Assembly: GCA_044220635.1 (NCBI GenBank)
Contig: JBGAQP010000021.1
Location: 1 to 64,000 of the forward strand
Length of the DNA: 64,000 nucleotides
From: JBGAQP01 sp044220635
GTDB lineage: Bacteria > Pseudomonadota > Gammaproteobacteria > Burkholderiales > Usitatibacteraceae
Reading direction: 5' to 3'
Position 1 is the first letter of the stretch. The number at the start of each line of letters is the position of its first letter. The notes under the pieces were generated by a model. It did no database searches. It was given only the letters and a program-made list of their open reading frames with translations, and was not told the origin of the DNA. Positions 48,207 through 57,450 of the stretch are shown here, one piece after another. A program made the position numbers and the translations under genes.

Positions 48207-49706
48207 ATGGACCGTCGCGGATTCCTCGTCGCCGGGAGCCTCGGCTCCCTGGGGTGGCTGGGGGGCTGCGGGGGAAGCGACGGGGGCGGGCCGCCGATGA
48301 TGGGGCCGGCGAACCCTCCGGCGGCTGTGGGCGCCTCTCTGCCCGAGGGCGCCGCCCTGCGCGATCTCGCGCGCCTCGCGAACACCGCCACGGAGCCGGG
48401 CCTGTTCGAGGCCACGCTCGCCGCCGCGCCGCAACGCATCGCGCTGGGCCCCGGGCTCGCGCCGGAATTCTGGTCCTACAACGGCGCCTCGCCCGGCCCC
48501 CTGATCGAGGTGGCCGAAGGCAGCCGCGTGCGCATCCGGTTCGACAACCGCCTTCCCGGCCAGGACTCCACGATCCACTGGCACGGCCTCGCGATCCCCG
48601 CCGGGCAGGACGGCAATCCCATGGATCCGGTGGCGAGCGGCGCGTCGCGGACCTACGAGTTCACGATCCCCGAGGGCTGCGCGGGGACCTACTGGTACCA
48701 CCCGCACCCGCATCGCGTGACCCACGAGCAGGTCTTCCGCGGGCTCGCGGGCCTGCTCGTCGTGCGCGCGCGCGCCGATCCGCTGTCCGCGCTCGCGGAG
48801 CGCGCTCTCGTCGTGACCGACCTCGGCCTCGACGCGACGGGCGCCATCGCCGCGAACACGCCGATGGATTTCCTCGCCGGGCGCGAGGGCGGGCACCTGC
48901 TCGTGAACGGGGCGAAACGCCCGCTCGTCGCGATCGCGCCGGGCGAGACCCAGCGCTGGCGCGTGCTCAACGCGACCAACGCGCGCTACCTGCGGCTCGC
49001 GATCCCGGGCAACCCGTTCACGCTCGTGGGCACCGACGGCGGGCTCGTCGAGCGCCCGGTCGCGGGGCTCGCGGAGATCCTTCTCGCGCCCGCCGAGCGC
49101 GTGGAGCTTCTCGTCACCGGGCGCGCCGACGGCACCGTCCGCGAGACGCTCTACGCGCTCGCCTATGACCGCGGCGCGGCGGCGATGACGGGAATGATGG
49201 GCCCCGGGGCTTCCGTCCCGGTCGCCCTCGCCACGCTCGAGTACCGGGAAGGCGCGGCCGTGCCCTGGGTGGCGCCGGAGCACCTGCGCGAGATCGGCGA
49301 GCTCGGCGAGCCCGTCGCGACGCAGCGGGCCGTGCTCACGCGGGGCATGGGAACGGGAATGGGCGCGATGGGCATGGGCTTCGCGATCAATGGCCGGTCG
49401 TTCGATGCGATGCGCACGGACTTCGCGAGCCGCGCGGGCGCGGTCGAGCTCTGGGAGATCGCCAACCTCACGGCGATGGACCACCCGATGCATCTGCACG
49501 GCACGCAGTTCCAGGTGGTCGCGCGCGAGCGCTCGGGCCGCGCCCTGCCCCTGCCGCCGCGCGCCTGGAAGGACACGGTGAACGTCGCCGCCGGAGAGAC
49601 CGTGCGCTTCAAGGCCGTGCAGGCGATGCCGGGGCGCCGGCTCCTGCACTGCCACATCCTCGAGCACGAGGACGCGGGGATGATGGCGACCGTCGACGTC
49701 GCCTGA
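48207..49706 (+). CDS. Tat-exported multicopper oxidase (Met-rich)
   Basis: A 499-residue three-domain multicopper oxidase. The twin-arginine signal (RRGFLVAG) ends in GGC, a possible lipobox (Cys21). All copper sites are visible: HWH (124-126), HPH (165-167), HPMHLHG near 431, HCH (481-483), His487 and the axial Met492. A methionine-rich stretch (GMGTGMGAMGMG) precedes the last domain, typical of CueO-type cuprous oxidases. Oxidises Cu(I) or organic substrates with reduction of O2 to water, in the periplasm. Preceded by GGAGG and a candidate FNR-type box. Not in an operon with the following membrane gene. Confidence 0.92.
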   Translation: MDRRGFLVAGSLGSLGWLGGCGGSDGGGPPMMGPANPPAAVGASLPEGAALRDLARLANTATEPGLFEATLAAAPQRIALGPGLAPEFWSYNGASPGPLIEVAEGSRVRIRFDNRLPGQDSTIHWHGLAIPAGQDGNPMDPVASGASRTYEFTIPEGCAGTYWYHPHPHRVTHEQVFRGLAGLLVVRARADPLSALAERALVVTDLGLDATGAIAANTPMDFLAGREGGHLLVNGAKRPLVAIAPGETQRWRVLNATNARYLRLAIPGNPFTLVGTDGGLVERPVAGLAEILLAPAERVELLVTGRADGTVRETLYALAYDRGAAAMTGMMGPGASVPVALATLEYREGAAVPWVAPEHLREIGELGEPVATQRAVLTRGMGTGMGAMGMGFAINGRSFDAMRTDFASRAGAVELWEIANLTAMDHPMHLHGTQFQVVARERSGRALPLPPRAWKDTVNVAAGETVRFKAVQAMPGRRLLHCHILEHEDAGMMATVDVA

Positions 49707-49802
49707 ACCCTTCCGCCTGTTGCCGATCGGCGACAGCCGCGCGCGGAACTCCGCGCGACCTCCCGGAGTCAGACTTCGCGTTCGCCGCTCCGGATTCCCG
49801 CC

Positions 49803-50702
49803 ATGCAGTTCTCCCTCCCCGGCCGCCACTCCGCGGCCCACGCGCTCCATCAGGTCGTCTTCCACGCCGCGATCTCCGTCCTCGCGATCGGCGTGGCCTT
49901 CTCGCTGCCGCGCATCGCGCGCTTCGTGCTCTACGAGTGGTGGCCGCGCGTCGTCGCCGATTCGCAGCTCCTGCTCGCCACGGAGCTCGCGGTGGCCGCC
50001 GCGCTCGTGCTGCTCCTCAACCTCGGGCGCGTCGCCTGGGAGGGCCTGCGGATCATGCGCATGAACCGCGTCGCTTCCCTGGTGCACGTGCGCGAGGGCG
50101 CGCGCGCCTCCTCGCGCCGCCCGCGACTGCCCGCCGCGCAGGCCGCGCGCGACGCGCTGATCGTCTCCGTGACCGGCTACGAGGTGTTCGCCGCCGAGGG
50201 CGCGCCCTTCCGCGACACGGTGGCGCAGTGCTACGAGACCCGCGTGATGCTCCTCAACCCCGAGAGCGAGGGCGCGGCCGCGCGCATCCGCTCCCTCGAG
50301 GACCCGGAGCGCGCGCGCGAGGCCTACCGCCGCGAGACCGAGGCGAGCATCGCCTGCCTGCGCGCGCTCGCCGCCGCCGGGCGCAAGGTGACGCTCAAGC
50401 TCTACGAGACGCCGCCGTTCTGGAACATCGTCGTCGCGGGCGACCACGCCTGGGTGAAGTACTGCCACCACGGGCGCCTGCTCCAGAGCCAGCCGGAGTT
50501 CGTCTTCGCCCTGCGCCGGGACCGGCCTTCCATCGGCCTCTTCCCGCCGTTCCTCGTCTACGCGCTCGACCAGTGGGGCGACCCGCGCCATCCGGAATAC
50601 GACTTCGCCACGGGCGAGCTCGTCCATCGCGACGCCGAGGGCCGGGAAACGCGCCGCGCTCCCTTCCCCGCGTCGGGAGCGCAGGGCCTGCGCGGCGCGT
50701 GA
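49803..50702 (+). CDS. Membrane protein with DUF5919/HKD-like nucleotide-related fold, uncertain
   Basis: A 299-residue protein with two transmembrane helices (about residues 19-38 and 56-76) and a soluble domain (about 110-260). SVTGYEVFAAEGAPF, then VMLLNPESEGAAAR, and a region with KLYETPPFWNIVVAGDHAWVKY resemble DUF5919-type proteins, where one strand pair sits near a helix as in phospholipase D-like folds. No HxK catalytic pair is seen, so enzymatic activity is not supported. No partner genes are adjacent. Function unknown. Confidence 0.72.
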   Translation: MQFSLPGRHSAAHALHQVVFHAAISVLAIGVAFSLPRIARFVLYEWWPRVVADSQLLLATELAVAAALVLLLNLGRVAWEGLRIMRMNRVASLVHVREGARASSRRPRLPAAQAARDALIVSVTGYEVFAAEGAPFRDTVAQCYETRVMLLNPESEGAAARIRSLEDPERAREAYRRETEASIACLRALAAAGRKVTLKLYETPPFWNIVVAGDHAWVKYCHHGRLLQSQPEFVFALRRDRPSIGLFPPFLVYALDQWGDPRHPEYDFATGELVHRDAEGRETRRAPFPASGAQGLRGA

Positions 50703-50740
50703 TCCGCGACGCGCCGGCGAGGAGACGAGCGATCCCGGCC

Positions 50741-51421
50741 CTACCGGGCTTCCTGCTTGCGCAGCCATCCATTGACGGCGTCCGCGACGACCTTCTCGTA
50801 GCCGCGGTAGTCGTGGGTGGCTCCGGGGACGGGGACCTGGACGAAGCGATCCGACACGAGCGGCCTGCGGAATTCCGCCGCCTTGGCGTCGCGGTCGTTC
50901 TCCGCGTAGATGTCGATGACCGGCACCTTGACCTTGCGCAGGTTCAGGTTCGTGTTGAGCGGCTCCTTGCCGCCGGCGAGCAGGCCGACGCCGATGAGGC
51001 CGGCGACGGGGGCGTCGGGCGTGTTGGCGAGAAAACCGCTGACCATGCGCCCGCCCATGCTGTGGCCCATCAGGTAGATCCGCTCCACGCCCTTGTCGCG
51101 GCGCAGGAAGTCGATCGCGGCCTGGATGCGGGCGTAGGCCTCGGGAAACGTCGACGCGTACTCCTCGAAGCGCTCGGGCGATCGCGCCCCCGGGAGCGTC
51201 GGCATGCTCAGGGAGAGCGTGTGGAAGCCGAGCTCGGCATGAATGGCCCGGCGCAGCGGACCGACCACGAAGGCGTCGGGGTCGAGCCCCTGGCCGTGGG
51301 CGAGGACCACCGCGACCTTGGAGCCCTTGCCGTCGAGGTACTCGCCTTTCGGCATCTGGGCCCCGGCCGAGGTCGCCAGGGCGAGGAGCGCAAGGGCCAG
51401 GCATTTCGTCAGCGCGTTCAT
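50741..51421 (-). CDS. Secreted alpha/beta hydrolase (DUF3530/dienelactone type)
   Basis: A 226-residue protein with signal peptide (1-21, TSAGA) and an alpha/beta hydrolase fold. VVLAHGQGLDPDAF is the oxyanion region. The nucleophile elbow is GHSMGG (near 118), followed by DIYAENDRD (Asp) and GATHDYRGY (His). AAGGAGG precedes the ATG. It lies 29 bp after the diguanylate cyclase gene in the same direction; a joint transcript is possible. Periplasmic esterase or hydrolase of unknown substrate. Confidence 0.85.
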   Translation of the reverse strand: MNALTKCLALALLALATSAGAQMPKGEYLDGKGSKVAVVLAHGQGLDPDAFVVGPLRRAIHAELGFHTLSLSMPTLPGARSPERFEEYASTFPEAYARIQAAIDFLRRDKGVERIYLMGHSMGGRMVSGFLANTPDAPVAGLIGVGLLAGGKEPLNTNLNLRKVKVPVIDIYAENDRDAKAAEFRRPLVSDRFVQVPVPGATHDYRGYEKVVADAVNGWLRKQEAR

Positions 51422-51450
51422 GGGACCTCCTTCCCGAAGGGGGAGCGGAT

Positions 51451-52902
51451 TCACGGCGATCCGGCGGGGACCGCCGCCGATTGCGGGGCGAAGCGCACGC
51501 AGTTGCGCCCGTCGGCCTTCGCGCGGTAGAGCGCGGCGTCGGCGAGCGAGAAGAGCCGGTCGGCGTCCCCCGGCGCACCCGCGGGCAGGACCGCGACGCC
51601 GAGGCTCGCGGTGACCTTCGCGGGCAGCGTGGCGATCTCCGCGATGCTGCGGCGGATGCGCTCGGCGACCAGCGGGGCGCTTTCGGCATCCGTGTCGGGC
51701 AGGAGGACCACGAACTCCTCGCCGCCGATCCGGAAGGCCTGGTCGTTGAGCCGCAGCTCGCTGCGGATCGTGTCGGCGATCTCGTGGATCGCCTCGTCGC
51801 CCACCTCGTGCCCGAAGCGGTCGTTCACCGCCTTGAAGTGGTCGATGTCGATCTCGACCAGGGTGAGCGCGGTCGACTGGCGCGAGGCGCGGGCGAGCTC
51901 GACCTCGAGCGTCGCGGTGTAGGCCCTGCGATTGCCCAGCCCGCTCAGGTCGTCGATCGTCGCCTGGCGCTTGAGCTGGCCCTCGGCTTCCTCGAGCCGC
52001 TTGTATTGCCAGCGCAGGCGCCGGTAGAGGAAGGTGACGATCACCGCGGCGAACATGAACGCGATGGCCGCCGCGATGGCGGCGATGCGCAGCACCTCGT
52101 CGCGCGTGTAGCCCGGCCCCGGGATCTCGATCCAGCGCTCGCGGATTGCGCGCATCTCAGCGGGGGTGATGCCCGCGAGCGCCTTGTCGAGGATCGCGTG
52201 CAGGACCGGCTCGTTCCTGTGCACGCCGATCGCGAAGCGCTGCAGCTCCGGGAGCGTCGCCTGCATGCGCAGGTTCGAGACGCCGCGCTCGCGCACGGCG
52301 TGGGAGGCGCCCCCGAGGGAGGCCACCAGCGCGTCGACCTCGCCCAGCGAGACCATCATCGCGCCCTCGGTCACGCGGCCGACGGGCACGCGAACGATCG
52401 CGGGATGCTCGCGCGCGATCCGCTCGTCGATGAAGGTGTCGCGCGGCAGGGCGACCCGCAGCCCCGCCAGGTCGGCGAGCGTTTCCACGTACGGCGCGCG
52501 CACGCGCGTGAAGATCCCGAAGCGCAGCTCCATCACCGGTTCGGTGAAGATGAAGTCGTCGGCGCGTCCCGGGGTCTCGGCGAGGGTGGCGACCACGGGG
52601 ATCTCGCCGCGGCGCGCCCTCGCGAAGACTTCGGGCCACGCGAGTCCCGGACGGTGCGCGAAACGGATGCCGGTCCTCGCGCCCAGCAGGGCCATGAGGT
52701 CCGCGTCCATGCCGCGGTGGACCCCGAGCTCCTCGAAGGAGTAGGGGACCGCGTTCGGGTTGGAGCCGTAGGCGACGACCGGGTGCTCGGCGATCCAGCG
52801 CTTCTCGAGCGGCGTGAACTCGGGGGGAGCCGCGCCGCGCGCGCCCGCCGCCGCCGCGATCAGCAGGAACGCAACCAACCCTTTCGGCCCGAGGGCGCCC
52901 AT
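51451..52902 (-). CDS. Diguanylate cyclase with periplasmic SBP3-type sensor
   Basis: A 483-residue protein. Signal/anchor (1-23) is followed by an extracytoplasmic amino acid-binding-like domain (SBP_bac_3; about 30-265), a transmembrane helix (about 275-296), a coiled coil and a GGDEF domain. The domain carries DDLSGLGNRRAY, DHFKAVNDRFGHEVGDEA and the intact signature GGEEF (near 417). An inhibitory RxxD site (RSEL) is present about five residues before the signature. It makes c-di-GMP in response to a periplasmic ligand, perhaps an amino acid. It is divergent from the ammonium transporter. Confidence 0.92.
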   Translation of the reverse strand: MGALGPKGLVAFLLIAAAAGARGAAPPEFTPLEKRWIAEHPVVAYGSNPNAVPYSFEELGVHRGMDADLMALLGARTGIRFAHRPGLAWPEVFARARRGEIPVVATLAETPGRADDFIFTEPVMELRFGIFTRVRAPYVETLADLAGLRVALPRDTFIDERIAREHPAIVRVPVGRVTEGAMMVSLGEVDALVASLGGASHAVRERGVSNLRMQATLPELQRFAIGVHRNEPVLHAILDKALAGITPAEMRAIRERWIEIPGPGYTRDEVLRIAAIAAAIAFMFAAVIVTFLYRRLRWQYKRLEEAEGQLKRQATIDDLSGLGNRRAYTATLEVELARASRQSTALTLVEIDIDHFKAVNDRFGHEVGDEAIHEIADTIRSELRLNDQAFRIGGEEFVVLLPDTDAESAPLVAERIRRSIAEIATLPAKVTASLGVAVLPAGAPGDADRLFSLADAALYRAKADGRNCVRFAPQSAAVPAGSP

Positions 52903-52935
52903 GGGCCCATTGTCGGCGCCCCGGGGCGGCGCATC

Positions 52936-52949
52936 TTGCCCTCGGTCAA
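52936..52949. promoter_or_regulatory. FNR-like half-perfect site before the ammonium transporter
   Basis: TTGCC-CTCG-GTCAA, one mismatch from the TTGAC-N4-GTCAA dyad found before the multicopper oxidase. It lies in the 148-bp region between the divergent diguanylate cyclase and amtB genes, with a GGGAAT (52974-52979) at roughly -10 distance for amtB. Confidence 0.3.
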
Positions 52950-53050
52950 GGCCCGGCCCCGGAGCATCGCGCCGGGAATTCGGTTAACCTCTGCGCGGGG
53001 AAACCGCCCGCCGACAAGGGCGGCCCCGCATCCGACCCGGGGGAGGTTCC

Positions 53051-54253
53051 ATGGAAGCGTTGAAGACCAGCGCCGACGTCCTGTTCGTCCTGCTCGGCGC
53101 GATCATGGTGCTCGCGATGCACGCGGGCTTCGCGTTCCTCGAGCTCGGCACCGTGCGGCGCAAGAGCCAGGTGAACGCGCTGATGAAGATCCTCGTGGAT
53201 TTCTCCGTGTCCACGATCGCCTACTTCTTCGTCGGCTACACGGTGGCCTACGGGGCGAACTTCCTCGCCGGCGCCGAGACGCTCGCCCAGAAGGGCGGCT
53301 ACGAGCTCGTGAAGTTCTTCTTCCTGCTCACCTTCGCGGCGGCGGTGCCGGCGATCGTCTCGGGCGGGATCGCGGAGCGCGCGCGCTTCAACCCGCAGGT
53401 CGCGGCGACCTTCGCGATCGTGGGCCTGCTCTACCCGTTCTTCGAGGGCATCGCCTGGAACCAGGCCTACGGGATCCAGGCCGCGCTCAAGCAGGCCTTC
53501 GGCGCGGAGTTCCACGACTTCGCCGGCTCCGTGGTCGTGCACACGATGGGCGGGTGGGTGGCGCTCGCGGCGGTGATCCTGCTCGGGCCGCGCGCCGGTC
53601 GCTACACGAAGGACGGGCGGCTGAACGCCTACCCCCCGTCGAACATCCCGTTCCTCGCTCTCGGCGCCTGGGTGCTCTCCGTGGGCTGGTTCGGCTTCAA
53701 CGTGATGAGCGCCCAGACGATCGACAAGCTCACGGGGCTGGTCGCGGCCAACTCGCTCATGGCGATGGCGGGGGGCACGATCGCCGGGCTCGTCGCCGGG
53801 CGCAACGACCCGGGCTTCGTCCACAACGGCCCCCTCGCGGGACTGGTGGCGATCTGCGCGGGCTCCGACGTGATGCACCCGGTGGGCGCGCTCGTGACCG
53901 GCGGCGTGGCCGGGGCGCTCTTCGTCTGGATGTTCAACGCCACGCAGTTGAGGCTGCGCGTCGACGACGTGCTCGGCGTGTGGCCGCTGCACGGCCTGTG
54001 CGGCGCCTGGGGCGGGATCGCCTGCGGGATCTTCGGCTCGAAGGCCCTCGGCGGCATGGGGGGCGTGAGCCTCATGAGCCAGGTCGCGGGTACGCTTCTC
54101 GGCGTGGTGGTCGCGCTCGCGGGAGGCTTCGCGATCTACGGGCTGCTGCGCGCGACGGTGGGCATCCGCCTCGACGCGGAGCAGGAATTCGACGGCGCCG
54201 ACCTCTCCATCCACAGGATCTCCGCCACGCCCGAGCGCGAAGAGCGCGCCTGA
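53051..54253 (+). CDS. amtB: Ammonium transporter (AmtB family)
   Basis: A 400-residue channel with eleven transmembrane helices. The family segments are GFAFLELGTVRRKSQVNALMKILVDF, the signature DFAGSVVVHTMGG (with first pore His) and WPLHGLCGAWGG (second pore His), and a short C-terminal tail ending in RISATPE. It passes ammonium across the inner membrane. GGGGGAGG precedes the ATG. No glnK gene is adjacent, unlike the typical glnK-amtB operon, so control by a PII protein is not coupled here. It is convergent with the barrel protein gene at 54260. Confidence 0.95.
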   Translation: MEALKTSADVLFVLLGAIMVLAMHAGFAFLELGTVRRKSQVNALMKILVDFSVSTIAYFFVGYTVAYGANFLAGAETLAQKGGYELVKFFFLLTFAAAVPAIVSGGIAERARFNPQVAATFAIVGLLYPFFEGIAWNQAYGIQAALKQAFGAEFHDFAGSVVVHTMGGWVALAAVILLGPRAGRYTKDGRLNAYPPSNIPFLALGAWVLSVGWFGFNVMSAQTIDKLTGLVAANSLMAMAGGTIAGLVAGRNDPGFVHNGPLAGLVAICAGSDVMHPVGALVTGGVAGALFVWMFNATQLRLRVDDVLGVWPLHGLCGAWGGIACGIFGSKALGGMGGVSLMSQVAGTLLGVVVALAGGFAIYGLLRATVGIRLDAEQEFDGADLSIHRISATPEREERA

Positions 54254-54259
54254 GCGCGA

Positions 54260-54952
54260 CTAGCGCAGGAAGGCCGCCGTCTGGTAGCGCAGACCGAGGG
54301 AGACGAAGCGCTCCTCGCGCGCGCCGCCCGAGCGGGCGACGAAGGTGAGGTCGAAGTCGAGGCGGTCCTTGATCGCGGCGAAGCGGCCGCCGGCCCGCAA
54401 CCAGGGCTCGCGCGCGTTCTCGCCGTAGGATTCGGCGACGAGCGCGAGGCGCTCGCCGACGGGGACTTCGACCGCGATGCCCCAGAGCGTGAGGTTGCGG
54501 CGCTCGGCGCGATCGCGGGACCAGCCGAGATTGAGGTGCACGAGGTTCCCGCTCTCGCCGAGCCTGAAGCTCAGGGGGACGATCGCGTAGGGGTCGCCCC
54601 AGCCATTCGCGGTCTCGCGCTGCGCCCGGCGCAACGCCCCGGCGACCAGGCCCACGCCCCAGGGATGCTCGTCGACGGAGACGAATGCGAATTTCCCCTG
54701 GAAGAGCGCCTCGGTCATCGCCGAGCGCCCCGCCTCGCGCGTGCGCTGGGCGCCCAGCTGCCACTCGACGCCCAGGCCGAAGTTGCACGCGGGGACCGCG
54801 TTCACCTGCGTGGCCACGCGGCTGCGGTCGATCCAGGCCTCGAGCTGGCAGGCGCCCGCCTCGAGCACCGCGGCGTCCTCCGTCGTGAGCGGGCGCCCGG
54901 CGGTCGCGGACGTCGCGGCGGCGAGCAGCGCCGCGCCGAGGAGCGACCTCAC
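54260..54952 (-). CDS. Candidate outer-membrane beta-barrel protein, unknown
   Basis: A 230-residue protein with signal peptide (residues 1-18, SATAG). The mature part has alternating polar/hydrophobic strands and ends in an aromatic/hydrophobic segment (YQTAAFLR) as barrel proteins do. Two cysteines (near 35 and 56) could pair. Resembles small transporter-like barrels (Phenol_MetA_deg superfamily) only weakly. It follows 4 bp after the J-like/trypsin fusion on the same strand and may be the third gene of that operon. Confidence 0.68.
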   Translation of the reverse strand: MRSLLGAALLAAATSATAGRPLTTEDAAVLEAGACQLEAWIDRSRVATQVNAVPACNFGLGVEWQLGAQRTREAGRSAMTEALFQGKFAFVSVDEHPWGVGLVAGALRRAQRETANGWGDPYAIVPLSFRLGESGNLVHLNLGWSRDRAERRNLTLWGIAVEVPVGERLALVAESYGENAREPWLRAGGRFAAIKDRLDFDLTFVARSGGAREERFVSLGLRYQTAAFLR

Positions 54953-54956
54953 GGGT

Positions 54957-56354
54957 TTACCGCCGCTCGCACACGAGGCGCTGGCCCTCGACGCCGATGT
55001 GCAGCACCATGCGCCGGGCGTTGAGCTCCTCGATCTGGAAGGCGAAGGTGCGGTTGTCGCCGAAATTGAATAGCACGCGCTTGCCCGACACGCGGAAGAA
55101 GCCCGCGAGGCTCGTGCCGTCGGAGGTGTCGAGGCGCACGCGGCCGTCGTCGAGGAAGCGGTACTCGCCGTTGCGCCCCGAGAGCGAGCCGAAGCACCAC
55201 CACTTGCCCACCACCAGCGCCTCGGGCGAATCGTCCTCCGGCTCCTGCGGCGGGCGCGAGTCGCGCGCCACGGGATCGGAGACGGACTGCGAGGCCGTGC
55301 GCGAGCGCATCATCGGGATCCAGTCCGCGGGCACGGCGAAGTTCAGGTTCTGCCCGAAGCGGTGCTGGAAGGTCATCACGCCCACGAGCTTGCCGTCGGC
55401 GTCGAAGAGCCCGCCGCCCGAGGAGCCCGGCGAGATCGGGGCCGTCGTCTGGATCACGGTGCCGCTGGGGACCTCGCGCAGCGCCGAGACGATGCCCTCG
55501 CTGATCGTGAGCTCGAGACCCTGGGGCGCGCCGATCGCGTACACCCGCTGCCCGGTGCGCAGCGCCGAGACGCGCCCGAGCTCGACCGCGGGCGCGGCGA
55601 GGCCCTCGACCGAGAGGCTGCAAAGGTCGAACTCCTCGTCGGCGACCTGCAGCTTCGCGGGCAGCACTGCCTTGCCGAGCTTCACCGTCAGGCGAATGCC
55701 CGCCTTCGCGACGTGACAGTTCGTGATCACCTTGCCGGCCTCGATCACCACGGCGCTGCCCTGGCCCACGGTGCGGCCCGAGCCGTCGGCGACCTGCACG
55801 CGGGCCACGCTCCCGGAGACCTGCGCGAAGACGTCTTCCGCGGAGCGCCGCGCGGCGGGCGAGGCGGCGACGGACGCCTCGGCGGAGGAGGGCGCCGCTT
55901 GCGGCGCGGAGGGCTCGTGCTCGGCGGCGGGCGGCTCCTCGGCGGGCGGCTGGAGCACCTTCTGCTGCACGACGCGGGCGGGCGGCGGCTTCACGGGCTT
56001 CGCGGGGCGCGATTTCCACCACCAGAAGGCGGCGATCGCCACGAGGATCGCGGCGGCCCATGTCGCCCAGCCGGCGCCGGCGAGGCGGGCGAGCAGGCCT
56101 TCGGGCTCGGGCCCTTCCGCGGCGGCGGGCTTCGCGACGCGGCGCGCGGCCGGCCGAGGAAGCGACTCGTCGTACTGTGAGCGGCGCTCGGGATTGGCGA
56201 GCGTCTGGTAGGCCTCGCGCAGCGCCGCGATCGCCTCGGGGGAGCCCCCGGGCTTTTCCTTGAGCGCCGCGAGCTTGTCGCGGAACGCGGCCTCGATGTC
56301 CGAGAGGCTCGCCTCGGCGCCGATGCCGAGCAGGTCGTAGTGCGAACGGGCCAT
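54957..56354 (-). CDS. J-like domain / transmembrane / trypsin-like serine protease fusion (second copy)
   Basis: A 465-residue protein in this order. A J-like domain (residues 5-62) has YDLLGI and YDESL ends but KPGG in place of the HPD tripeptide. One transmembrane helix (about 97-113) and a Pro/Ala-rich linker follow. A trypsin-like protease domain (about 172-330) has His214 (TNCH), Asp243 (DEEFDL) and Ser312 (SPGSSGGG). A C-terminal domain of about 115 residues is rich in beta strands. The J-like part lies in the cytosol, the protease in the periplasm. Without HPD it cannot drive Hsp70. It is 5 bp downstream of a shorter paralogue. Confidence 0.8.
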   Translation of the reverse strand: MARSHYDLLGIGAEASLSDIEAAFRDKLAALKEKPGGSPEAIAALREAYQTLANPERRSQYDESLPRPAARRVAKPAAAEGPEPEGLLARLAGAGWATWAAAILVAIAAFWWWKSRPAKPVKPPPARVVQQKVLQPPAEEPPAAEHEPSAPQAAPSSAEASVAASPAARRSAEDVFAQVSGSVARVQVADGSGRTVGQGSAVVIEAGKVITNCHVAKAGIRLTVKLGKAVLPAKLQVADEEFDLCSLSVEGLAAPAVELGRVSALRTGQRVYAIGAPQGLELTISEGIVSALREVPSGTVIQTTAPISPGSSGGGLFDADGKLVGVMTFQHRFGQNLNFAVPADWIPMMRSRTASQSVSDPVARDSRPPQEPEDDSPEALVVGKWWCFGSLSGRNGEYRFLDDGRVRLDTSDGTSLAGFFRVSGKRVLFNFGDNRTFAFQIEELNARRMVLHIGVEGQRLVCERR

Positions 56355-56359
56355 GCGGC

Positions 56360-57391
56360 TTACTGGGCCGCGGCTTCGGGCCGCGCGCGCGCCCGCACCT
56401 GCGCCAGCCAGGAAGCGGGAAGCGCGACGTGCGCGCCCGCGCCGTGGCGGTGCGGCACGGTGGCGATGCCGACGAGGCGGCCGTAGGCGTCGAAGAGCCC
56501 CGCGCCGCTCGCGCCCGGCGGGACCGGCATCGTGATCTCGAGCACCCGGCCCGTGGGCGAGGCGCGCAGCTGCTTCACCCGGCCCTCGGCGACGCCCGTC
56601 GCCGCGCCCGCGAGGCTGCCGACGAGGTACACGGCGTCGTCCGCCTTCGCCTCCTCGGCGGCGAGCGCGAGGGGACGCGTCTCGAGCCCGGCGACGCCGA
56701 GCCTGCACAGGTCGAGGGTCTCGTCGGCGACGACCAGGCTCGCCGGAAAGGAGTCCGCGCCCGACTGCACGACGAGGCTCCCGCCCACGGGCAGGCCGTG
56801 GCAGGGGGTGACCACGTGGCCCGGTTCCGTCACCAGGCCGTTGCCCGCGGCGAGCGTGCGCCCCGAGATCTCGTGGGAGACGATGCGCACCACGCCGGGT
56901 GAAACGGCGGCGAGGATTTCCGCCGCGCTCTTCTTCTGCGGCGGGGGCGGGGGCGCAGGCGCGGGCGCGGGCTCGGGCGCGGCCTTCGCGCGCGGCTCCG
57001 GCGCGGGTTCGGGCCGCAGGGCGAAGAAGATCGCGATCGCGAGGATCGCCGCCCCCGCGGCGACCCAGATCCACCACGGCCGGCGCGGCTTCTCGACGGG
57101 CTCGGGCTCGAGCACGAGGTCGGGCGACTGGGCCTGCGCCGCGGCCTTCTCCTCGCGGGTGAGCAGCGAGGCGTCGTAGGCCGCGCGCTCCTCGGGCATG
57201 CACAGGATGTGATAGGCGTCGTGGACGAAGCCGAGCTCGTTGGGATCGGGGTTCGGCGCGCGGCCGAGCTCCTGCACGCGTCGCTTGTAGGCGACCCCGA
57301 TGTCGATCGCGTTGGCGTCGCGCTCGACGCCGAGGATCTCGTAGAGCGTGCGCTTGCGCGGCGCGTTCTTCGGGGGCGGGGGAGCCGTCAT
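56360..57391 (-). CDS. J-like domain / transmembrane / trypsin-like serine protease fusion (first copy)
   Basis: A 343-residue paralogue with the same order. A J-like domain (about 15-78) has YEILGV and YDASL but RAPNPDPNE in place of HPD. A transmembrane helix (106-125) and a Pro-rich linker follow. A trypsin-like domain has His198 (TPCHG), Asp227 (DETLDL) and Ser295 (PPGASGAG). It lacks the C-terminal beta domain of its neighbour. A longer frame to 57427 exists, but ATG at 57391 starts the Pro-rich head (MTAPPPPKNAPRKR). It leads a probable operon with the second copy and the barrel gene. Both proteases keep the full triad, so activity is likely. The J-like domain probably serves as a docking module. 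Confidence 0.8.
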   Translation of the reverse strand: MTAPPPPKNAPRKRTLYEILGVERDANAIDIGVAYKRRVQELGRAPNPDPNELGFVHDAYHILCMPEERAAYDASLLTREEKAAAQAQSPDLVLEPEPVEKPRRPWWIWVAAGAAILAIAIFFALRPEPAPEPRAKAAPEPAPAPAPPPPPQKKSAAEILAAVSPGVVRIVSHEISGRTLAAGNGLVTEPGHVVTPCHGLPVGGSLVVQSGADSFPASLVVADETLDLCRLGVAGLETRPLALAAEEAKADDAVYLVGSLAGAATGVAEGRVKQLRASPTGRVLEITMPVPPGASGAGLFDAYGRLVGIATVPHRHGAGAHVALPASWLAQVRARARPEAAAQ

Positions 57392-57450
57392 GGCGCCATG
57401 ATAAACGGGATGGGAAGCACGGGCCACGAGGCCCGCGCGCTAGCCGCGCC

